Assembly (NCBI GenBank): GCA_002687935.1
Contig: NZBN01000010.1
Location: forward strand, 1-55,615
Length of the DNA: 55,615 nt
Reading direction: 5' to 3'
DNA from: Methanobacteriota archaeon
GTDB lineage: Archaea; Undinarchaeota; Undinarchaeia; Undinarchaeales; Undinarchaeaceae
In this document: piece after piece, positions 16,232-24,167 of the stretch
Layout of the letters: every line of letters starts with the position of its first letter
Numbering within the stretch: the stretch's first letter is position 1
Position numbers and translations under genes: made by a program
The notes under the pieces: generated by a model
The model's input: only the letters and a program-made list of their open reading frames with translations
Told to the model about the DNA's origin: nothing
Databases searched by the model: none

Positions 16232-16867
16232 ATGGCTAAAGAAAAAACTACCACTACAGAGAAAGACGAAGTTCTGACTATAGAAGGTAAGCGCAGAGAT
16301 ATTCTTGGAAAAAACAACATAGGCACTCTAATTATTACAGGTGACGCAGGAGAGTTTGTAGGCAGTGGAAACAAAGGCACAATCACAGTTATAGGCAAGG
16401 CAGGAAATGGTGTGGGCGATACAAACAAAGGCACAATCACAATTATAGGCAAGGCAGGAAATGGTGTGGGCGCTACAAACAAAGGCACAATCACAATTAT
16501 AGGCAAGGCAGGAAATGGTGTGGGCGCTACAAACAAAGGCACAATCACAGTTACAGGTGACGCAGGAAAGGATGTGGGCGATGGAAACGAAGGCACAATC
16601 ACAATTAACGGCAACGCAGGAAAGGATGTAGGCAATGGAAACGAAGGCACTCTAATTATTACAGGTGACGCAGGAGCTCATGCGGGCGAGAGCAACGAAG
16701 GCACAATCACAGTTAACGGCAACGCAGGAAAACGTGTTGGACATGATAACTACGGCACAATCACAGTTACAGGCACAATAGAAGAACTCCACAAATACGC
16801 TTCCGGCACAATCATAGCAGGAGATGTAACAGAAGACCACGGCATTCCTTGGACTAAAATAACTTAG
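16232..16867 (+). CDS. GXGXG-like beta-helix repeat protein A
   Basis: A 211-residue cytoplasmic protein without signal peptide. After a Lys/Thr-rich start it has eight full 18-residue repeats (residues 30-173) with consensus xGTITxxGxAGxxVGxxN, of which repeats 3 and 4 are identical. The spacing of AG, VG and TI resembles the GXGXG right-handed beta-helix of glutamate synthase and formylmethanofuran dehydrogenase C, so a stand-alone solenoid is expected. A cap with SGTIIAGDVTEDHGIPWTKI closes it. No catalytic residues are visible. The next gene is a paralogue longer by exactly three repeats. Function unknown. Confidence 0.8.
   Translation: MAKEKTTTTEKDEVLTIEGKRRDILGKNNIGTLIITGDAGEFVGSGNKGTITVIGKAGNGVGDTNKGTITIIGKAGNGVGATNKGTITIIGKAGNGVGATNKGTITVTGDAGKDVGDGNEGTITINGNAGKDVGNGNEGTLIITGDAGAHAGESNEGTITVNGNAGKRVGHDNYGTITVTGTIEELHKYASGTIIAGDVTEDHGIPWTKIT
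16319..16750 (+). repeat. Eight tandem 54-bp repeats in gene A
   Basis: In-frame 54-bp units encode the 18-residue solenoid coils. Units 2-4 are almost identical at DNA level (each containing aaaggcacaatcacaatta and ggcaaggcaggaaatggtg), so they were amplified recently. Units toward the ends are more diverged. Confidence 0.85.
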
Positions 16868-16909
16868 CCGAGAAATATTATTATATAACAATTCATCTTA
16901 TAGAATAAT

Positions 16910-17707
16910 ATGGCTGAAGAAAAAAATACCACTACCAAGAAAAAAGAAGTTCTTATTATTGAAGGTAAGGGCAGACGCAATCTTGGAAAAAACAACATAG
17001 GCACTCTAATTATTACAGGTGACGCAGGATATGTTGTGGGCGATACAAACAAAGGCACAATCACAATTATAGGCAACGCAGGAAATGGTGTGGGCGATAC
17101 AAACAAAGGCACAATCACAGTTACAGGCAACGTAGACAAAACTGTGGGCTTTAAAAACAAAGGCATAATCACAGTTACAGGCAACGCAGGAGATTATGTG
17201 GGCATTAGAAACAAAGGCACAATCACAGTTAACGGCAACGCAGGAGATAAGCCTGGGGAAGATAATAAAAGCACAATCATAGTCAAAGGCAACGCAGGAA
17301 ATGGTGTGGGCTTTAAAAACAAAGGCACAATCATAGTCTTTGGCAACACAGGAGATAAGGTGGGCGAGAGCAACGAAGGCACAATCACAATTATAGGCAA
17401 GGCAGGAGATAGTGTGGGCTTTAAAAACAAAGGCATAATCACAGTTAACGGCAAGGCAGGAGAGTTTGTAGGCAATGGAAACAAAGGCACAATCACAGTT
17501 ACAGGTGACGCAGGAGATTATGTGGGCGATGGAAACAAAGGCACAATCACAGTTAACGGCAAGGCAGGAGATTATGTGGGCTGGGGAAACGAAGGCACAA
17601 TCACAGTTACAGGCACAATAAAATCACTTGATAGAAAGGCTTCCGGCACAATCATAGCAGGAGATGTAACGGAAGACCACGGCATTCCTTGGACTAAAAT
17701 AACTTAG
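16910..17707 (+). CDS. GXGXG-like beta-helix repeat protein B
   Basis: A tandem paralogue of the preceding gene, with 265 residues, 54 more than A. It has eleven full 18-residue repeats (residues 30-227) instead of eight; the N-terminal cap and the C-terminal ASGTIIAGDVTEDHGIPWTKIT are the same. Repeat 5-6 has variants (GDKPGEDN, KSTIIVKG). No signal peptide or membrane segment is seen. The gene has its own copied promoter about 25 nt upstream, so both are probably expressed leaderless. A structural or scaffold role is possible, but nothing shows a function. Confidence 0.8.
   Translation: MAEEKNTTTKKKEVLIIEGKGRRNLGKNNIGTLIITGDAGYVVGDTNKGTITIIGNAGNGVGDTNKGTITVTGNVDKTVGFKNKGIITVTGNAGDYVGIRNKGTITVNGNAGDKPGEDNKSTIIVKGNAGNGVGFKNKGTIIVFGNTGDKVGESNEGTITIIGKAGDSVGFKNKGIITVNGKAGEFVGNGNKGTITVTGDAGDYVGDGNKGTITVNGKAGDYVGWGNEGTITVTGTIKSLDRKASGTIIAGDVTEDHGIPWTKIT
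16997..17590 (+). repeat. Eleven tandem 54-bp repeats in gene B
   Basis: In-frame 54-bp units parallel to those of gene A. The unit phase is identical, and the two arrays differ by exactly three units. Units are more diverged from each other than the central units of A. Confidence 0.85.
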
Positions 17708-17743
17708 CCGAGAATTATTCACCAGATCTGAAAGGAGTCCAAT

Positions 17744-18901
17744 TCACTTCTTCACAACAATCTTAATAACATCGTTGGCTTTCAGTTCGTAATTCGCGCC
17801 TACTTTCTTCTTCGTTCTTGCATCAATTCCACAGAGGAAGGCATCTCCAATATCTGTGTGAATCAAATAAGCGAAGTCCTTCGCCGTCGTACCTGCAGGA
17901 ACAAGATGTACATCAGGCAGAACATTTCCCTTTTTGTCCGTCAGCTTGCTCTCGTCCTCGACAGGATAGACCGGAATCAAATTAAGAGTTTCTGAAACAA
18001 CTTTCTCAAGACATTGCTGAACTCCTGTGCTGCCGTATTTCTCAAGGACATCTCTCTTAATTATTTCCAGAACTTTCATATGCTCGTCGGAAGCCTCCAA
18101 AATTTTGAAGTCAGAATCTCCTGGCTTATATTCTATTATTTCGCTTTCATCAGCCTTTCTCAGCGCCAGCTCGGAATCTGCAGAAGTGGGGACAGAGTTT
18201 TCAAGAAGTTTTGCTGTCTCGAGGTCAATTTTGTTTGCGCAAATCAAAATGGGCATAGATACTTCTCTGAGCGCTGTCGCAAATTTCTTCAAATCTTCCT
18301 CAGGCCAGTCTTTTGCCTTCTCTAAGTCCAATTCAGCCTTTCTTGCCGCCGCGAGGATTTCCCCCTCCTTTACCTTTATACCTGAAAATTTATCTGCAAG
18401 CTCCTTGTGGACTTCTTTCTTCGAATGCGCCGCCTCTCTCGTTATCTTTCCCCAACCCTTCTCTATCAGCGAAAGAAACCAGAGGTCTAGTTCCTTCTCC
18501 AAAAAAGTGACATCTTCTTCCGGGTTGTGGCTTCCAGCCTCACATATCTGACCCTCTGCATCAGTCGAACCTGAAGCGTCGACTACGTGTATAAATGCGT
18601 CCGCCTGTGCAAGGTCGTTGAGAAATTGGTTCCCAAGCCCGCGTCCTTTGTGCGCGTCCGGGACAAGCCCAGCAACGTCGAAAAGCTCAACAGGAATGAA
18701 TCTTGTCCCTTTCTTGCACTTTCCACAGGAGTCTACTAGTTCAGTGCAGGGACAATCTTCTCTGATATAACCGACTCCGCGGTTCGGTTTTATTGTCGTA
18801 AAAGGATAGCTACCAGTTTCTGCATTTCCGAGAGTATTTGCATTAAAGAATGTAGATTTTCCGGCATTCGGCTTTCCCACTACTCCCACAAGTTTTCCCA
18901 T
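17744..18901 (-). CDS. ychF: YchF/OLA1-type translation-associated GTPase/ATPase
   Basis: Obg-family P-loop protein of 385 residues in its archaeal form. It has GKPNAGKST (G1), PFTTIKPN (switch), DVAGLVP (G3) and ANKID (G4). A Cys-rich insertion, CPCTELVDSCGKCKKG, is typical of the archaeal branch. A TGS domain lies at the C-terminus (DKKGNVLPDVHLVPAGTTAKDFAYLIHTDIG). The family binds ribosomes and hydrolyses ATP or GTP. I chose the ATG at 18901 because MGKLVGVVGKPN is the canonical start and a TATA box on this strand lies at about 18932-18940. It is divergent from kae1. Confidence 0.95.
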   Translation of the reverse strand: MGKLVGVVGKPNAGKSTFFNANTLGNAETGSYPFTTIKPNRGVGYIREDCPCTELVDSCGKCKKGTRFIPVELFDVAGLVPDAHKGRGLGNQFLNDLAQADAFIHVVDASGSTDAEGQICEAGSHNPEEDVTFLEKELDLWFLSLIEKGWGKITREAAHSKKEVHKELADKFSGIKVKEGEILAAARKAELDLEKAKDWPEEDLKKFATALREVSMPILICANKIDLETAKLLENSVPTSADSELALRKADESEIIEYKPGDSDFKILEASDEHMKVLEIIKRDVLEKYGSTGVQQCLEKVVSETLNLIPVYPVEDESKLTDKKGNVLPDVHLVPAGTTAKDFAYLIHTDIGDAFLCGIDARTKKKVGANYELKANDVIKIVVKK

Positions 18902-18962
18902 GGCACTTCTATGGTCTTTCGGGGTTTTAAACCTTTTATACAAGAAAGTACAGATAACTGAT

Positions 18963-19946
18963 ATGCGTGTTCTAGGAATAGAATCAACAGCTCACACCAT
19001 TGGTATTGGTGTTGTCGAGGATGGCGGAAAAGTCCTTTCCAGCGCCCGCCAGACCTATATTCCTGAAGAAGGTGGGATACTTCCAAGCGAGTCTGCCGAT
19101 TTTCTTTCCTCAAAATTTGAAGAAGTTTTACAGGAGTCTCTTGACGCTTCCGGCTGCTCCTTCAATGATATAGACGGAATTGCCTTTTCACAAGGTCCGG
19201 GTCTCGGTCCCTGTCTTCGTGTCGGCGCAGCAGCAGCAAGATATCTCGCAGTAAAACACAAGAAGCCCTTGATTGGAGTAAATCACTGTATTGCTCATAT
19301 TGAGATTGCAAAAGTCACAACTGGCGCAAAAGACCCAGTCATTCTCTATGTATCTGGTGGAAATTCACAGGTAATAGCATATGCCGAGGGACGCTATCGC
19401 GTCTTCGGAGAAACATTAGATATTGCAGTTGGAAATTGTCTTGATGCATTTTCCCGTGTTCTTGGACTTCAGCACCCTGGAGGACCAAAGATAGAGAAGC
19501 TGGCTTCCAAAGGAAAGAATTACATCGAACTTCCTTATGTTGTCAAAGGAATGGACCTGAGCTTTTCAGGTCTCTACTCAGACCTTAAGCGCAAAAAGCA
19601 ATCGGGACAGTATTCTGATGAAGATCTTTGCCATTCTTTCCAAGAGACAGCATTTGCCATGCTGACAGAGGCAACAGAGAGAGCAATGGCACATCTTGAC
19701 AAAGAAGAAGTTCTCGCTACCGGCGGGGTTGCTGCGAATTCACGACTTCAGAATATGTTGGAGATAATGGCAAAAGAAAGAGGTGCAAAATACTACGGGT
19801 GTCCAAGAGAGCACTGCGGAGATAATGGGGCAATGATTGCCTGGGCTGGCCTTCTTATGCTAAAGTCTAATAATACTCTTGATATAAAAGATTCAAAGAT
19901 AAATCCTACCTTCAGAACAGATGATGTGGATGTGACTTGGCTATGA
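18963..19946 (+). CDS. kae1: tRNA threonylcarbamoyltransferase Kae1 (KEOPS)
   Basis: It transfers the threonylcarbamoyl group to A37 of ANN-decoding tRNAs as part of KEOPS. The 327-residue ASKHA-fold protein starts MRVLGIESTAHTIGIG and has the metal-binding HCIAHIE motif (HxxxH), YVSGGNSQV and TGGVAANSRL. It is not fused to Bud32, unlike in several euryarchaea; Bud32 lies 2.4 kb away at 21387. The start at 18963 follows a TATA box (TTTTATAC near 18936). The last four bases overlap the malate dehydrogenase start. Confidence 0.96.
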   Translation: MRVLGIESTAHTIGIGVVEDGGKVLSSARQTYIPEEGGILPSESADFLSSKFEEVLQESLDASGCSFNDIDGIAFSQGPGLGPCLRVGAAAARYLAVKHKKPLIGVNHCIAHIEIAKVTTGAKDPVILYVSGGNSQVIAYAEGRYRVFGETLDIAVGNCLDAFSRVLGLQHPGGPKIEKLASKGKNYIELPYVVKGMDLSFSGLYSDLKRKKQSGQYSDEDLCHSFQETAFAMLTEATERAMAHLDKEEVLATGGVAANSRLQNMLEIMAKERGAKYYGCPREHCGDNGAMIAWAGLLMLKSNNTLDIKDSKINPTFRTDDVDVTWL

Positions 19947-20851
19947 AAATCTCCGTAATAGGAACAGGAAATCTTGGAAGTGAAATAGCATTTATGCTGG
20001 CTCAGAAAGATCTTGGTGATATAGTTCTTCTCGATATAAACAAGGAACTTGCAGAGGGTCATCAGATTGATATTTTGCACTCGGCTTCCGGAATTGGATA
20101 TTCCGGAACGGTAAGTTATGCTTCCTCTCCTGAGGAAATTTCTGGAAGTAATCTTGTTATAATTACTGCTGGGGCTCCAAGACAGCCCAGTATGTCTAGA
20201 GAAGACCTTCTACATAAAAACGCAGAAATAATCAAATCAATATGTGCCGACATAAAGAAAAATGCCCCGGATTCAATTATACTTCTAACAACGAACCCGA
20301 GTGATATTATGCTTATGCTGGCTCTGCAGGATACTGGCTTTCCATCAGGAAGGGTTCTCGGCCTCGGGAACCTTCTGGACAGCTATCGTCTTCGAAGCTT
20401 AATCGCCAGTGAGACAGGGAAAAATATTACTGAAGTTGAAGCACTCGTTATTGGTCAGCACGGAGACAGAATGCTTCCTGTATTGTCAAGCTGCAAAGTT
20501 TCCGGGAAGTCTCTCTCTGAGCTTTTGGATGCTGATAAAATAAGCGAAATTTTTGAAAGGACCAAGTCAGCGGCTTCCAAACTTATCTCTAAAAAGGGCG
20601 CAACCGTCTTCGGTCCGGCCTCAGCAACAGTTGAAATTGCTGAGTCAATAATCAAAGACTTGAAAAAAGAGCTCCCAGTTATTGCTTCTCTGAATGGAGA
20701 ATATGCTTTATTTGAAGTTTCTATGGGAATTACCGGTATCCTCGGAAAATCCGGTCTTGAAAGTATTTCTGAACTGGAATTAAATGAGTCTGAGAAAAAA
20801 AATCTTCAGGAAACATCTACTTTTCTTAAGAAAAAGTTTTCAGAAATTTAG
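19943..20851 (+). CDS. mdh: Malate dehydrogenase, LDH-like type
   Basis: NAD-dependent oxidoreductase interconverting malate and oxaloacetate. The Rossmann signature VIGTGNLGSEIA is followed by an acidic end of beta 2 (LLDIN), which favours NAD over NADP. The substrate loop reads APRQPSMSREDLL: an arginine in the specificity position favours malate over lactate. The catalytic GQHGD His is present. It has 302 residues from the ATG at 19943, which overlaps the kae1 stop by four bases. Its stop overlaps the convergent dCMP deaminase stop. Confidence 0.9.
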   Translation: MKISVIGTGNLGSEIAFMLAQKDLGDIVLLDINKELAEGHQIDILHSASGIGYSGTVSYASSPEEISGSNLVIITAGAPRQPSMSREDLLHKNAEIIKSICADIKKNAPDSIILLTTNPSDIMLMLALQDTGFPSGRVLGLGNLLDSYRLRSLIASETGKNITEVEALVIGQHGDRMLPVLSSCKVSGKSLSELLDADKISEIFERTKSAASKLISKKGATVFGPASATVEIAESIIKDLKKELPVIASLNGEYALFEVSMGITGILGKSGLESISELELNESEKKNLQETSTFLKKKFSEI

Positions 20852-21345
20852 GACTCGTATTCTCGCAGTTTTATTCCAGCCTCTTCAAGTAGAGAAAGTG
20901 AGTCTTTGTCATCATAATTTTTCATATAAATGACTTCCTTTACCCCTGCGTTGGCAATCATTTTTGCGCAGGTGTAGCACGGCGTGTGAGTGCAATAAAG
21001 TGTTGCACCTTCTACACCAACTCCGAAAAGTGCTGCCTGAATTATTGCATTCTGTTCAGCATGAACTGTTCTGCTACAGTGATCTCGCAGGTTTTCAGGG
21101 TTTTCCCCGGCCTTGATAACATTACACCCAACTTCAGAACAGTGTTTTGTCCCTCTTGAAGCTCCATTATACCCGGTTGATATTATTCTGCGATTCTTTA
21201 CCAGTATTGCTCCGACCTTTGCCCTGTTGCAGGTAGAGCGCTCCTTCACAAGATTGGTTATATCAATAAAATAAGTGTCCCAACTGGTTCTATTCTTCTC
21301 AGCCTCCTCGTTGGGAAGCGAATAATGAGGTGTTTCGTTTTCCAT
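20848..21345 (-). CDS. comEB: Deoxycytidylate (dCMP) deaminase
   Basis: Zinc-dependent deaminase turning dCMP into dUMP, the substrate of thymidylate synthase. It has the HAEQNAI motif with its proton-shuttling Glu, and PCYTCAK with two zinc cysteines. The phrase GASRGTKHCSEVGC is characteristic of dCMP deaminases. It is 165 residues and cytoplasmic. It is convergent with and overlaps mdh by four bases. The start at 21345 has a TATA-like sequence (TATAAATA on this strand) about 28-35 nt upstream, shared with the divergent bud32 region. Confidence 0.93.
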   Translation of the reverse strand: MENETPHYSLPNEEAEKNRTSWDTYFIDITNLVKERSTCNRAKVGAILVKNRRIISTGYNGASRGTKHCSEVGCNVIKAGENPENLRDHCSRTVHAEQNAIIQAALFGVGVEGATLYCTHTPCYTCAKMIANAGVKEVIYMKNYDDKDSLSLLEEAGIKLREYES

Positions 21346-21386
21346 ACTCCCAAATCTTATTAATGTCCTTCTCTATTTATATTTTC

Positions 21387-21992
21387 ATGAATAAGTTGCT
21401 GAAGGTGGGAGCTGAAGCGAAGCTTTCTCTTGAAGAGGGTATTGTAATCAAAGAAAGAATCTCAAAAGGCTACAGATTGCCTGAGATAGATGCTTCTCTA
21501 AGAAATAAAAGAACCCGTAGGGAGGCAAGTCTTCTCGATAAGGCAAGGCGAGCCCAGCTAAAAGTTCCTGCAGTCAAGAATCTTGACAAGGATACTAATA
21601 CAATATCGATGGAATTTATAGACGGCGATATGTTTCACAAAGTCATGGGTTCATCACTTTCAAAAAAACTCGGCTCTGAACTTGCAAAGCTCCATGATGC
21701 AGGTCTTATTCACGGAGACCTTACGACATCAAATATTCTTGTAAAGTCCAAGGACATATATCTCATTGATTTTGGTCTTGGAGAGGTTTCAGATTCAATT
21801 GAAAAAAAGGCAGTTGATATCAGAGTTTTGAAGGAGTCAATCAAGGCAAGTCATCCAAAGGATTCTGATAAATATATTGAATCAATAATCTCTGGATATT
21901 CTTCTTCTGAAAATTCCGATGCTGTTATGGAGCGCCTTGAACAAGTTGAGGGTAGAGGTCGTTACAAGAAAAAGGTGAAAAAAGTAAAATGA
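21387..21992 (+). CDS. bud32: KEOPS kinase/ATPase Bud32
   Basis: An atypical small protein kinase of the RIO/Bud32 class, 201 residues. It has a nucleotide-binding Lys in IVIKERI, the catalytic loop HGDLTTSN (109-116) and the metal-binding DFGLG (128-132), and it ends in the basic tail GRYKKKVKKVK seen in the family. Bud32 activates Kae1 for tRNA t6A synthesis. The ATG at 21387 is chosen because MNKLLKVGAEAKL is the family start and a TATA-like TTATTAAT lies about 26 nt upstream. Its last four bases overlap the PPC-domain gene. Confidence 0.95.
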   Translation: MNKLLKVGAEAKLSLEEGIVIKERISKGYRLPEIDASLRNKRTRREASLLDKARRAQLKVPAVKNLDKDTNTISMEFIDGDMFHKVMGSSLSKKLGSELAKLHDAGLIHGDLTTSNILVKSKDIYLIDFGLGEVSDSIEKKAVDIRVLKESIKASHPKDSDKYIESIISGYSSSENSDAVMERLEQVEGRGRYKKKVKKVK

Positions 21993-22405
21993 AAATTTAC
22001 ACGCAGTCAGATAATGAATGGTTTGGAAGATTTTCGGAAGACTCCGAGCTTAAGGAGAGTATTTTAGAGCTAGCAAAAGAGAAGGGGGTAGAGTCTGGAT
22101 ATTTTACTATAATAGGGGCTGTGAAAAACAGTCGTTTTTCTTATTACGATCAAACACAGAAACAATATCGTGAGATGCGCCTTGACGAACACGCGGAAAT
22201 ACTGAATTGCACCGGCAATATAAGTCTTCTCGAGGGGAAGCCTTTTATCCATGCCCATATAACATTTGCAGATTCTGAAGGAAGATCTTATGGTGGGCAT
22301 CTTGTAGGGGCAAGAATTTTTGCCGCTGAAATATACCTAAAAAAATTCCCAAATTCTCTTGAAAGAGAGCCGGATGAAAGTACAGGACTCCAATTACTAA
22401 AATGA
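21989..22405 (+). CDS. PPC/DUF296 domain protein
   Basis: A 138-residue protein made of one PPC (plants and prokaryotes conserved) domain: SGYFTIIGAVKNSRFSYYDQ, LNCTGNISLLEGKPFIHAHITFAD and YGGHLVGARIFAAEIYLKKF. The conserved His-x-His and GGH suggest a metal site. In plants the domain joins AT-hook DNA-binding proteins; stand-alone archaeal versions form trimers of unknown role. It overlaps bud32 and the XTPase gene by four bases each, so it is a true operon member. Confidence 0.9.
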   Translation: MKIYTQSDNEWFGRFSEDSELKESILELAKEKGVESGYFTIIGAVKNSRFSYYDQTQKQYREMRLDEHAEILNCTGNISLLEGKPFIHAHITFADSEGRSYGGHLVGARIFAAEIYLKKFPNSLEREPDESTGLQLLK

Positions 22406-22953
22406 GATATTACTTTGCAACTTCAAATGCTTCGAAATTCAAGGAAATTTCTGCGTTTTTTAATGCTGCAGACTTAGACTTAGAACACTGTGAAATTGAG
22501 CTGGAAGAGCTCCAAGCTGATACATTCGAGGAAATAGCTCTTCACAGTGCAAGAAAAGCGCATGAATCGCTTGATAAGCCTGTATTTGTCGAAGATGCCG
22601 GCATTTCAGTTGACGCTTTGGATGGTTTTCCTGGCCCTTTTACAAAATATGTGTTTTACACTATAGGAATTCAGGGATTGCTCAAGCTTTTGGAAGGTGT
22701 TTCCGACAGAAAAGCGGAGTACCACTCCGTATTAGCATACAAGGACGAAAATCAAGAAAAAGTATTTAAAGGTAGTTGTAGAGGTAGTATAGCGCGAGAG
22801 CACCGTGGTAATGAAGGTTGGGGATGGGATCCGGTGTTTATTCCTGAAGGGAAGGACTTCACTTTTGGTGAAAATTATTCTTCCAAAAAGGAATATTCTC
22901 ATCGCGCACAGAGTGCAAAGGCGCTCGTAGATTGGCTAAAAACTAATGGCTAG
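22402..22953 (+). CDS. rdgB: XTP/dITP diphosphatase (HAM1/RdgB)
   Basis: It removes deaminated purine nucleotides (XTP, ITP, dITP) from the pool by cleaving to the monophosphate. Markers: FATSNASKFKEIS near the start, VEDAGISVDALDGFPGPFTKYV and GNEGWGWDPVFIPEG in the centre, and SHRAQSAKAL near the end. The length of 183 residues is normal. It overlaps the genes on both sides by 4 and 8 nt. The operon mixes nucleotide sanitation, KEOPS and ribosomal proteins, as in other archaea. Confidence 0.95.
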   Translation: MRYYFATSNASKFKEISAFFNAADLDLEHCEIELEELQADTFEEIALHSARKAHESLDKPVFVEDAGISVDALDGFPGPFTKYVFYTIGIQGLLKLLEGVSDRKAEYHSVLAYKDENQEKVFKGSCRGSIAREHRGNEGWGWDPVFIPEGKDFTFGENYSSKKEYSHRAQSAKALVDWLKTNG

Positions 22954-23392
22954 AATGTATTCAAGAAATAAGGGAAAATCAGGCTCAGAAAGGCCGCTTA
23001 ATCGCGAGAGTCCTGAGTGGGTTACACTTTCTTCGGCAGAAGTCGAAAAACTCGTAAAGAAGCTATCATCTGAGGGCGTTTCCCCTGCTCAGATAGGTCT
23101 TCGTCTAAGAGATGAATACGGAGTTCCTGATGTAAAAGCCCTCACAGGAAAAAGACTTTCATCAATTATAGAGTCAGATGATGAGGCACTTCCTCACGAT
23201 TTGTCAGATTTAGTTTCAAAAGCTAAGCAACTCAAAACACATCTTCTTAAATCAAGAAAGGATTTGAGTGCAAAAAGAGGACTCGATTTTACAGAGGCAA
23301 AGATAAGAAAACTTGGAAAATATTACGTATCTTCAGGAAAACTTCCAAAAAGCTGGAAATATACAAAAGCAATGAGTGAGGTTTCAGAATAA
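22946..23392 (+). CDS. rps15: 30S ribosomal protein S15 (uS15, archaeal S13e type)
   Basis: A 148-residue archaeal uS15 with an N-terminal extension relative to bacteria. MARMYSRNKGKSGS, PEWVTLSSAEVEKLVKKLSSEG, GLRLRDEYGVPDVKALTGKR and the C-terminal LDFTEAKIRKLGKYYVSSGKLP are diagnostic. It binds helices of the 16S central domain. It overlaps the XTPase gene by 8 nt and is followed at once by S3Ae. Confidence 0.97.
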   Translation: MARMYSRNKGKSGSERPLNRESPEWVTLSSAEVEKLVKKLSSEGVSPAQIGLRLRDEYGVPDVKALTGKRLSSIIESDDEALPHDLSDLVSKAKQLKTHLLKSRKDLSAKRGLDFTEAKIRKLGKYYVSSGKLPKSWKYTKAMSEVSE

Positions 23393-23393
23393 T

Positions 23394-23972
23394 ATGGCAG
23401 CACCAAGGACAGTGGACAAGTGGAAGTCGAAGAAGTGGTATTCAGTAATTGCTCCTGACATCTTCAAAAATGTTATCCTTGGCGACACAGTTGCAGCCAA
23501 TTCCAGAATAATTCCTGGTCGAATTGTAGAGGCAAATCTTTCAGACGTTGTTGCAGGCTATGATTCTCGAAGACCGACAAAAAAACTAAGATTCAAAATA
23601 AAAGATGTTCAGGGAGAGAAGGCAAATACACTTTTCCTTGGGCACAGACTTCACAATGAGTTTGAACGTGGTCTTGCTAGAAAAAATTCAAGTAAAGTAT
23701 ATTCAAACGATGTTCTTTCCACTAGTGACGGAAAGAAAATCAGGTTAAAGGGTGTTCTTGTAACCACATCTCCTGTAAATCAGGCAATAAAACAGGATAT
23801 GAGGGTCAAATATCAGGAAATTATCAAAAAGGAAGCTTCATCAAAAAAGCGTGATGAGTTTATTCATTTTATTCTTTCAGGAAAGCTGTCCGGAAAGCTC
23901 AGGTCAGAAATAAAAAGCATAGCTTCCTTAAAACATGCGTTAATTCAGAAGACAGAGCTTATTGCTGAATAA
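23394..23972 (+). CDS. rps3ae: 30S ribosomal protein S3Ae (eS1)
   Basis: Archaeal eS1 of 192 residues: KKWYSVIAPDIFKNVILGDTVA, GRIVEANLSDVV, LRFKIKDVQG and VLVTTSPVNQAIKQDMRVKYQEIIKKEA match the family. It lies on the platform near the mRNA exit. I start it at the ATG 23394; an in-frame GTG 18 nt upstream lies inside rps15 and is less likely. The start is one base after the rps15 stop. Confidence 0.96.
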   Translation: MAAPRTVDKWKSKKWYSVIAPDIFKNVILGDTVAANSRIIPGRIVEANLSDVVAGYDSRRPTKKLRFKIKDVQGEKANTLFLGHRLHNEFERGLARKNSSKVYSNDVLSTSDGKKIRLKGVLVTTSPVNQAIKQDMRVKYQEIIKKEASSKKRDEFIHFILSGKLSGKLRSEIKSIASLKHALIQKTELIAE

Positions 23973-24005
23973 GATTTTGTTTTTGCATTGACTTCAACAC
24001 TACCC

Positions 24006-24013
24006 TTTTATAC
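24006..24013 (+). promoter_or_regulatory. TATA box upstream of the C/D box sRNA
   Basis: TTTTATAC lies about 26-30 nt before the C box region starting near 24034, the spacing expected for an archaeal promoter. No protein start lies within that distance. Confidence 0.5.
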
Positions 24014-24033
24014 TTCCTAAGTCACTTATTTTA

Positions 24034-24099
24034 GCGCAATGAAGAAGTGAACACCCTCTGATTGCCCCAAAAATGATGAACGGTTGGTAGCTTCTGAGC
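24034..24099 (+). ncRNA. C/D box sRNA (2'-O-methylation guide)
   Basis: The full four-box order is present: C box ATGAAGA (24039-24045), 12-nt guide, D' CTGA (24058-24061), 11-nt spacer, C' ATGATGA (24073-24079), 14-nt guide, D CTGA (24094-24097), with short flanking GC sequences that can pair. Guides are AGTGAACACCCT and ACGGTTGGTAGCTT. By the D+5 rule each would direct methylation of the residue paired five bases from its D box. It has its own TATA box. The C box deviates at one position. Targets were not identified. Confidence 0.72.
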
Positions 24100-24167
24100 A
24101 ACATACTCTTTCTATTTTCTTGTATCTATTCGCAATTGTTTTATATCCACTCTTCATAGTTCCTTTC

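Noticed and set aside
16232-17707. 54-bp repeats considered as a CRISPR or satellite array.
   Set aside because: The units are contiguous, in frame and encode conserved residues with synonymous variation, so they are protein-coding.
18902-18943. A longer YchF start.
   Set aside because: It would run across the promoter, and MGKLVGVVGKPN is the standard start.
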